A DNA stretch of 12,788 bases from an uncultured Syntrophomonadaceae bacterium. Lineage in GTDB: Bacteria; Bacillota; Syntrophomonadia; Syntrophomonadales; Syntrophomonadaceae. The stretch lies in NCBI GenBank assembly GCA_944391275.1, contig CALXSZ010000146.1:1-12788 (forward strand), in the 5' to 3' direction. The number at the start of each line of letters is the position of its first letter. Positions within the stretch are counted from its first letter, which is position 1. The notes under the pieces are model-generated. The model worked only from the letters and a program-made list of their open reading frames with translations, ran no database searches and was not told where the DNA came from. Below, piece after piece: positions 7,854 to 12,788 of the stretch. The position numbers were made by a program, and so were the translations under genes.

Positions 7854-7882
7854 TATGTTATAGGATAAAAAAAGATTATAAT
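7854..7882 (+). promoter_or_regulatory. Candidate promoter of the ccpN-ppsR-ppdK operon
   Basis: In the 113-base gap after glyS there is a perfect -10 hexamer TATAAT at 7877-7882. The base-counted -35 position, 17 bases upstream (7854-7859), reads TATGTT, a weak match, so the promoter may need activation or another -35. Other weaker pairings exist, such as TTGAAA (7826-7831) with TGCAAT (7849-7854). Transcription from the main candidate would begin near 7889. Confidence 0.5.
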
Positions 7883-7892
7883 TTAGATGTGC

Positions 7893-7920
7893 TGTGATAT
7901 ATTTAAAACAGTATAACACA
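7893..7920. promoter_or_regulatory. Inverted pair of CcpN-operator-like sites
   Basis: TGTGATATATT (7893-7903, plus strand) and TGTGTTATACT (7910-7920, read on the minus strand) each fit, at all positions, the consensus TRTGHYATAYW that I recall for Bacillus subtilis CcpN operators. They face each other with centres 17 bases apart, just downstream of the candidate -10 and 16 bases before the ccpN start codon. A third, poorer site, TATGTTATAGG (7854-7864, 9 of 11), overlaps the weak -35. Together they suggest autoregulation. The motif match is direct; binding is inferred. Confidence 0.5.
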
Positions 7921-7936
7921 TTTAGGCGGGAGGATC

Positions 7937-8587
7937 ATGATACTTACACAACGCCAACAAGCAATTATTGAAATTGTCAAAAAAAATGCGCCAATTACCG
8001 GAGAAGCCATCGCCGATCAACTACAAGTGACGCGGGCGGCTTTGCGGTCGGATTTAAGCATTTTAACCATGATGGGGTATTTGGCGGCAAAACCGCGCGT
8101 AGGATATTGTTATCAACAGCAAAATCATGAGAATGATTTTTTGGGGGTGTTGGCGCGGTATCGGGTAAAAGATATTTTTGCACGTCCGGTAATTGTTCCG
8201 GAAGAGTGCAGCGCTTACGATGCGATTGTGTCCTTGTTTACCGAGGATACAGGGTCCCTGATTGTTGTGGATGGAAGCGGCGCTTTAACAGGAATTGTTT
8301 CCAGGAAAGATTTGCTGAAAGCAACCATGGGGCATTCCGACATTCAGAAAATCCCCGTAAGCGTGATTATGACCCGTATGCCCAATATTATTTATGTGCA
8401 CAAAGAAGATGCGGTTTTACATGCGCTTTCTAAAATTGTGGAGCATGAGGTGGATAGTTTACCGGTTATTGAAAATGGGGTGGACGGACGTTTGGAAGTC
8501 ATTGGACGGATAAGTAAAACCAATTTGGTTCGGTTGATGATGGATCTTACGTTGGGTCATAAGACGGCGGAGGTGTCTCATGAGTGA
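7937..8587 (+). CDS. ccpN: CcpN-like transcriptional repressor (HTH plus two CBS domains)
   Basis: DNA-binding regulator of 216 residues. Residues about 3-55 form a DeoR/HTH_11-type winged helix (RQQAIIEIVKKNAPITGEAI, then LQVTRAALRSDLSILTMMGY). Two CBS domains follow, at about 75-135 (AYDAIVSLFTEDTGSLIVVD, SRKDLLKA) and 140-205 (VIMTRMPNIIYVHKEDAV, SLPVIENG), which usually bind adenine nucleotides. Length and motifs, including PITGE, PRVGY, SRKDLL and MTRMPN, match B. subtilis CcpN, the repressor of gapB and pckA during growth on glucose. The context matches too: in B. subtilis ccpN lies between glyS and yqfL, as here. The ATG has GGGAGG (7926-7931) upstream. The stop lies eight bases inside ppsR, so they are coupled. 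In this organism the regulon is unknown; control of its own operon, including ppdK, is suggested by the upstream sites. Confidence 0.93.
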   Translation: MILTQRQQAIIEIVKKNAPITGEAIADQLQVTRAALRSDLSILTMMGYLAAKPRVGYCYQQQNHENDFLGVLARYRVKDIFARPVIVPEECSAYDAIVSLFTEDTGSLIVVDGSGALTGIVSRKDLLKATMGHSDIQKIPVSVIMTRMPNIIYVHKEDAVLHALSKIVEHEVDSLPVIENGVDGRLEVIGRISKTNLVRLMMDLTLGHKTAEVSHE

Positions 8588-9404
8588 GTCTTTACCGGGT
8601 GTGTACGTGGTTTCCGATTCTTCCGGAGAAACGGCAGTCAATATGGTGGAAGCGGCCACGATGCAATTTAAACCCAAACATTTTGAAATTACGAGATTTT
8701 CAAACGTTTCTACCGAAGAAGAAATCCGCGAAATCCTTCAGCAAGCGAAAGAAAAAAACTGTTTAGTGGCTTATACGCTTGTGATGAAAAATTTAGCCGC
8801 TTTTTTGGAACAAGAGGCGATTCGCACAGGCGTGATTTGTTTTGATTTAATTGGACCGCTGTTGCAATTGCTCTCGGCGTATGCCAATGAAGAACCGAAA
8901 CAGCAGCCCGGTTTGTTGCATACTATTGACGAGGCCTATTTTAAGCGGACGGAAGCCGTAGAATTTGCGGTTCGTTACGATGACGGGAAAGATGCGCGCG
9001 GCATTCGTTTGGCGGATATTATTTTAATTGGGGTTTCGCGTACCAGTAAAACCCCGCTTTCCATGTATTTAGCCCATAAGAGCTTTAAAGTGGCAAATAT
9101 TCCGCTGGTTCCGGAAGCCCGGCTCCCGGAAGAGCTTTTTGAAGTAGATCGCAGGCGAATTATTGGGTTGGTAATTGATCCGGAAAAGCTGAATGGAATC
9201 CGTCAGGAACGGTTAAAAAGCATGGGAATTGTTGGACAGACCAGCTATACCGATATGAACCGGATCTTAAAAGAGCTGGAATTTGCCAATCAAACCATGA
9301 AGCGATTGGGATGTCCGATCATTGATGTGACAAACAAAGCCGTCGAAGAAACAGCAGCCAAAATTATTGAAATATATAATAGGAGGTTTTATGATGAGCA
9401 ATAA
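8580..9404 (+). CDS. ppsR: Pyruvate, phosphate dikinase regulatory protein (kinase/pyrophosphorylase)
   Basis: Bifunctional DUF299-family enzyme. It inactivates PPDK by ADP-dependent phosphorylation of the Thr near the catalytic His and reactivates it by phosphate-dependent removal, releasing pyrophosphate. In this family some members act on PEP synthase instead; the adjacent ppdK makes PPDK the likely target. The 274 residues start with the conserved VYVVSDSSGETA (8-19) and carry the P-loop-like signature GVSRTSKTPLSMYLA (151-165). They end with GCPIIDVTNKAVEETA (244-259), all hallmarks of the family (B. subtilis YqfL). The ATG at 8580 has GGAGG (8569-8573) six bases upstream and lies inside the end of ccpN. 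The stop overlaps the start of ppdK by 11 bases. Repressor, converter enzyme and target are thus made from one message. Confidence 0.96.
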   Translation: MSESLPGVYVVSDSSGETAVNMVEAATMQFKPKHFEITRFSNVSTEEEIREILQQAKEKNCLVAYTLVMKNLAAFLEQEAIRTGVICFDLIGPLLQLLSAYANEEPKQQPGLLHTIDEAYFKRTEAVEFAVRYDDGKDARGIRLADIILIGVSRTSKTPLSMYLAHKSFKVANIPLVPEARLPEELFEVDRRRIIGLVIDPEKLNGIRQERLKSMGIVGQTSYTDMNRILKELEFANQTMKRLGCPIIDVTNKAVEETAAKIIEIYNRRFYDEQ

Positions 9405-12054
9405 AAAATTTGTTTATCTATTTGAAGAAGGGCACGCGGATATGCGCGATCTGTTAGGAGGAAAAGGCGCCGGATTGGCTGAAATGACCAATATTGGACT
9501 TCCGGTTCCTCCAGGATTTACCATTACGACGGAAGCTTGTAACGCTTATTTAGCGCAGGGTAATCAATTTCCGGAAGGCGTTTTGGAAGCGGCTTATGTG
9601 GCTTTAGGAAAATTGGAAGAAAAAACAGGCAAAAAATTTGGCGATCAGGAAAATCCTCTATTGGTTTCAGTTCGATCGGGCGCCCCGATTTCAATGCCGG
9701 GTATGATGGATACCATTTTAAATTTGGGACTCAATGACGCATCGGTTCAGGGCGTGGCGAAATTAACCCAAGACGAACGGTTTGCCATGGATTGCTATCG
9801 CCGGTTTATTCAGATGTTCAGCGATGTTGTTTTAGGCGTTGAGCATCATTTATTTGATACGAAAATGGTTCAGCATCGAGAAAAACTGGGACTGACATAT
9901 GACTATGAAATTCCAGCGGATGAATTAAAGAAAATTGTGGAAGAGTATAAAATCATTGTAAAAGAAGCAAAGGGTTTTGATTTTCCGCAGGATGTGAAAC
10001 AACAGCTCGTGATGGCTATTGAAGCGGTGTTTAGTTCCTGGAATAATCAGCGTGCAATCGTTTATCGAAAAATCAATAAAATTCCAGATGATCTGGGAAC
10101 CGCTGTGAACGTACAGTGTATGGCTTTTGGAAATATGGGCAACGATTGCGGAACTGGAGTGGCTTTTACCCGCAATCCTTCGACCGGCGAAAAGGAGTTA
10201 TATGGCGAATTCTTGGTCAATGCGCAGGGGGAAGACGTAGTAGCCGGAATTCGTACGCCCCAACCCATTGCGAAGCTAAAAGAAGACTTACCGGTTGTTT
10301 ATCAGCAATTCATTGACACCTGTAAAATTTTGGAATCCCATTATCGTGATCTACAGGATATTGAATTTACTGTAGAAAAAAGCAAATTATACATGTTACA
10401 AACCCGAAATGGAAAAAGAACTGCGCGCGCAGCGGTAAAAGTAGCCGTTGACATGGTCGCAGAAGGGCTGATCACGAAAGAAGAAGCGTTGATGCGCGTG
10501 GAACCCAATCAAATCAACCAATTATTGCACAGACAATTGGATCCAACGATGAAAGTAGAGCCTATTGCCGTAGGATTGCCGGCTTCGCCGGGAGCAGGAT
10601 GCGGGAAAATCGTCTTCGATGCAGATACGGCGGAAAAAATGGGGATGGATGGTGAAAAAGTCGTTTTGGTTCGTAATGAGACCACTCCGGATGATATTCA
10701 TGGCATTATCTATGCCCAAGGGGTTCTAACGGCGCGCGGCGGGATGACCTCGCATGCGGCAGTGGTTGCGCGCGGAATGGGGAAACCTTGCGTATGCGGA
10801 TGTGAAGCCATTAAGATTGATAAATCTGCCCAATCTTTTGAGGTCAACGGAAAAATATACCGTGCGGGCGATATCATTACGGTGGATGGCGCGACTGGAA
10901 ACGTTCTGGCGGGGGAAGTCAGAATGATTGAACCCACTTTGTCCGATGATTTTGTGACGCTGCTGGGGTGGGCGAACGAAGTGAAGAAATTATCGGTTCG
11001 CGCCAATGCCGATACCCCGGAAGATGCAGCTAAAGCGCGCGAATATGGAGCCGAAGGAATCGGATTATGCCGAACCGAACATATGTTTATGGCGCAGGAA
11101 CGTTTGCCTTATGTTCAGCAAATGATTTTGGCGGGAAATGAAGAAAAGAGAAAAGAGCCTTTAGCCAAACTGTTGGAATTCCAACGGGCGGATTTCTATG
11201 GAATCTTAAAAGCAATGGCGCCGTTGCCGGTTTGTATTCGTCTGTTGGATCCGCCTTTGCATGAATTTTTACCCAATTATGAAACTTTGCTATTAGAAGT
11301 TCAGGCGATGAAATTCCAACATGCAGATGCGCAACAAATCGAAGAAAAAGAGATTCTTTTGAAGAAAATTCGTCAACTGCACGAAGCCAACCCTATGTTG
11401 GGCCATCGCGGATGTCGTTTGGGCATCACCTTCCCGGATATTTATGTCATGCAGGCGCAGGCGATTTTTGAAGCCATGTATCAGTTAAAAGCGGAAGGGA
11501 TAGATGTTTCGGTTGAAATTGAGATTCCTTTGGTCATTGATGTGAAGGAATTCTTGATGCTCAAAGAAAAGATTATGGCAAAATACGAAGAACTGAAAAC
11601 CCTTCAAAAGGATCAGGAATTGAACTTTATGATGGGAAGCATGTTAGAATTGCCGCGTGCTTGTCTGGTAGCGGATGAATTAGCTAAAGAGGCGGAATTC
11701 TTCTCGTTTGGAACCAATGATTTAACTCAAACGACATTAGGCTTTAGCCGCGACGACGCGGAAGGAAAATTTATCCCGATTTATTTAGAAAAGAAAATTA
11801 TGAAAGAAAATCCTTTTGCTGTTTTAGATCGCAAAGGGGTAGGGGAGTTAATGAAAATGGCTTATGAAAAAGCCCATGCAACGCGCCCGGACGTATTGAT
11901 GGGGATTTGCGGCGAGCATGGCGGTGAGCCTTCTTCCGTAGAATTTTGTCATATGATTGGTCTGAATTATGTCAGTTGTTCCCCATACCGGATTCCGATC
12001 GCACGTTTAGCGGCTGCGCAGGCTGCCATCAATTATCCTCGGAAGGATGCATGA
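9394..12054 (+). CDS. ppdK: Pyruvate, phosphate dikinase
   Basis: Cytosolic enzyme interconverting pyruvate + ATP + Pi and PEP + AMP + PPi, reversible and often glycolytic in anaerobes. The 886-residue form is close to the clostridial enzyme (about 874). The N-terminal ATP-grasp domain (about 1-350) has GGKGAGLAEM (22-31) and SVRSGAPISMPGMMDT (92-107). The swivelling phosphohistidine domain has GGMTSHAAVVARGMG with catalytic His454 and the regulatory Thr452, the PpsR target. The C-terminal TIM barrel binds PEP/pyruvate and contains GLCRTEHMF, GHRGCRLG, FGTNDLTQTTLGFSRDD and GICGEHGG with the catalytic Cys at about 839. The ATG at 9394 is seven bases after AGGAGG (9381-9386); the ATG at 9391 is also possible. 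A TTG at 9367 would lie upstream of that ribosome binding site and is unlikely. The start overlaps ppsR by 11 bases; a strong terminator follows at 12178. Confidence 0.98.
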   Translation: MSNKKFVYLFEEGHADMRDLLGGKGAGLAEMTNIGLPVPPGFTITTEACNAYLAQGNQFPEGVLEAAYVALGKLEEKTGKKFGDQENPLLVSVRSGAPISMPGMMDTILNLGLNDASVQGVAKLTQDERFAMDCYRRFIQMFSDVVLGVEHHLFDTKMVQHREKLGLTYDYEIPADELKKIVEEYKIIVKEAKGFDFPQDVKQQLVMAIEAVFSSWNNQRAIVYRKINKIPDDLGTAVNVQCMAFGNMGNDCGTGVAFTRNPSTGEKELYGEFLVNAQGEDVVAGIRTPQPIAKLKEDLPVVYQQFIDTCKILESHYRDLQDIEFTVEKSKLYMLQTRNGKRTARAAVKVAVDMVAEGLITKEEALMRVEPNQINQLLHRQLDPTMKVEPIAVGLPASPGAGCGKIVFDADTAEKMGMDGEKVVLVRNETTPDDIHGIIYAQGVLTARGGMTSHAAVVARGMGKPCVCGCEAIKIDKSAQSFEVNGKIYRAGDIITVDGATGNVLAGEVRMIEPTLSDDFVTLLGWANEVKKLSVRANADTPEDAAKAREYGAEGIGLCRTEHMFMAQERLPYVQQMILAGNEEKRKEPLAKLLEFQRADFYGILKAMAPLPVCIRLLDPPLHEFLPNYETLLLEVQAMKFQHADAQQIEEKEILLKKIRQLHEANPMLGHRGCRLGITFPDIYVMQAQAIFEAMYQLKAEGIDVSVEIEIPLVIDVKEFLMLKEKIMAKYEELKTLQKDQELNFMMGSMLELPRACLVADELAKEAEFFSFGTNDLTQTTLGFSRDDAEGKFIPIYLEKKIMKENPFAVLDRKGVGELMKMAYEKAHATRPDVLMGICGEHGGEPSSVEFCHMIGLNYVSCSPYRIPIARLAAAQAAINYPRKDA

Positions 12055-12177
12055 CGGCCCGTTGCGTAGAGAATCTGGGATGAATACGCGTTGGTTTTTG
12101 CAAGGAATAGGATGGTTCTGATTCTTTGAGATTATGCTAGAGGGAGAATAGATATTGAAAGAACTCCTCTGAATATT

Positions 12178-12215
12178 TGTCGCGTCCGGTTCTTTGAAAC
12201 CGGGCGTGGCGTTTT
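12178..12215 (+). terminator. Intrinsic terminator of the ccpN-ppsR-ppdK operon
   Basis: A 14-bp stem (12178-12191 with 12198-12211, including G-U wobbles) with perfect inner core CCGGTT/AACCGG, a six-base loop CTTTGA and a short T4 tail (12212-12215). It stands 124 bases after the ppdK stop, with no gene between, and probably ends the operon transcript. Confidence 0.8.
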
Positions 12216-12282
12216 GAAGGAAGTCTTGAAATTTTCAGGCAGAGCTTGTCTGGAAAAACAAAAATAGAATAGAGAGTTGAAT

Positions 12283-12321
12283 GCCGAGCGGTTTTCAATC
12301 ATGAAAATCGCCCGGCTTTTT
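12283..12321 (+). terminator. Second strong intrinsic terminator
   Basis: A 15-bp stem (12283-12297 with 12302-12316) with one A-C mismatch and one wobble, a tetraloop ATCA and a T5 tail (12317-12321). It is stronger-looking than the first. It may be a backup terminator for ppdK or the end of a short transcript starting between the two hairpins. The opposite strand lacks a T run next to the stem, so it is oriented for plus-strand transcripts. Confidence 0.85.
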
Positions 12322-12722
12322 CTGCTTATTTCTAAGTTGAGTTATTTTTTTACAATAGACGAAATGAGGGGAAATAAATTTGGAATTTTTCGTAAAAATC
12401 AAACACACGATTGAACGTAAAATAATGGAGAAAACGTGTTTAAAAAGCAGAAAGAATAAGATCTTTTGGGTAGGTAATTTAAAAATTGAATAAATCTCGG
12501 AAAAAGGGAAAGACTCTTTTGACAAATGTGAATTTACAAGGCAGGTGAGCAGGTTTCTTGCATGGATTTGAGAGGGTTTTCTCTGGTGTAAAAGTAAGGT
12601 AGTAAAAAAACGCAATGTTTATAGAGAAAAGTGATAGCAGAACGCAAAAAGCAGCATAATAAAGCTAGAGGAATTTTTGCACAGATGGTGGTCTATTTTT
12701 CACACAGAAGGAAAGATACCGG

Positions 12723-12746
12723 GATCATTGAGATTGCGCAATGATC
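12723..12746. repeat. Short perfect inverted repeat near the right edge
   Basis: GATCATTG (12723-12730) and CAATGATC (12739-12746) form a perfect 8-bp palindrome with an 8-base spacer AGATTGCG. No T run follows, so it is not an intrinsic terminator. The shape suits a repressor operator or an mRNA hairpin in the leader of a downstream gene; neither can be decided here. Confidence 0.5.
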
Positions 12747-12759
12747 ATAGGTAGGTGCA

Positions 12760-12788
12760 ATGAACGGGATAAGGCTTTTGGTATTTTA
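12760..12788 (+). CDS. Possible start of a gene running off the right edge
   Basis: An ATG at 12760 opens a frame that stays open to the end of the window (MNGIRLLVF, hydrophobic, as at the start of a signal peptide or membrane protein). AGGTAGGTG (12749-12757) in front could be an imperfect ribosome binding site. Only nine codons are visible, so this could be chance, and no family can be named. Confidence 0.25.

Larger units (their letters stand above)
12322..12788. other. AT-rich region without recognised complete gene
   Basis: After the second terminator I see no supportable complete gene on either strand. A minus-strand open frame from 12615 to 12295 runs across the terminator hairpin and has no recognisable motif. 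A TTGACA at 12519-12524 has no good -10 at 16-18 bases downstream. The stretch has long A-rich runs, an inverted repeat at 12723-12746 and a possible gene start at 12760. It probably serves as the upstream region of a gene beyond the right edge. Confidence 0.45.

Noticed and set aside
9367..9390. Earlier TTG start for ppdK, adding nine residues
   Set aside because: The strong AGGAGG at 9381-9386 would then be inside the coding region; the family normally begins at MSxKxVYxF, which fits the ATG at 9394.
12064..12098. Hairpin GCGTA/TACGC followed by TTTTT just after ppdK
   Set aside because: Only five base pairs with a 16-base loop; much weaker than the terminators at 12178 and 12283.
12295..12615. 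Minus-strand open frame of 106 codons to the right of ppdK
   Set aside because: It overlaps the strong plus-strand terminator at 12283-12321, has an unremarkable AT-rich composition (Phe, Leu, Lys, Ile), no domain motif and no convincing ribosome binding site.

Overview
The window looks like core chromosome of a low-to-mid GC Gram-positive-lineage bacterium (Bacillota; a clostridial or negativicute type fits best, genus not determinable by eye). The reasons are a T-box leader in front of glyQS, strong AGGAGG-type ribosome binding sites with some GTG starts, the Bacillus-like gene order glyQ-glyS-ccpN-yqfL(ppsR), and a pyruvate, phosphate dikinase most similar in layout to the clostridial enzyme. 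No mobile element, CRISPR array, rRNA or tRNA was recognised, and nothing suggests recent transfer.

Layout. (1) 1-2552: the end of a rod-shape/elongasome operon, with mreD (cut by the left edge) overlapping the gene for the transpeptidase PBP2, which carries an unusual charged helical insertion. (2) 2608-3078: a GNAT acetyltransferase, probably read through from PBP2. (3) 3097-4224, minus strand: a membrane diguanylate cyclase convergent with the acetyltransferase, with its own extended -10 promoter. (4) 4529-4797: a sigma-A-type promoter and a complete glycine T-box riboswitch with terminator, controlling glyQ-glyS (4834-7823), the two subunits of glycyl-tRNA synthetase. (5) 7824-12054: a 113-base regulatory gap with motifs resembling CcpN operators, then ccpN-ppsR-ppdK with overlapping reading frames. 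(6) 12055-12788: no clear complete gene; two well-formed intrinsic terminators, a short inverted repeat and a possible start of a further gene at the right edge.

How the genes work together. MreD and PBP2 act in lateral-wall peptidoglycan synthesis. The T-box senses uncharged glycine tRNA and lets glyQS be transcribed when charging is low. The last operon is a self-contained control module for the pyruvate/PEP node. PPDK interconverts pyruvate and PEP, PpsR switches PPDK on and off by reversible phosphorylation of the Thr next to the catalytic His, and CcpN is a CBS-domain repressor of gluconeogenic genes. The CcpN-like sites in front of this operon suggest that CcpN may also control its own operon, including ppdK. 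This is the most useful testable idea in the window; the rest is mainly well-known housekeeping machinery.
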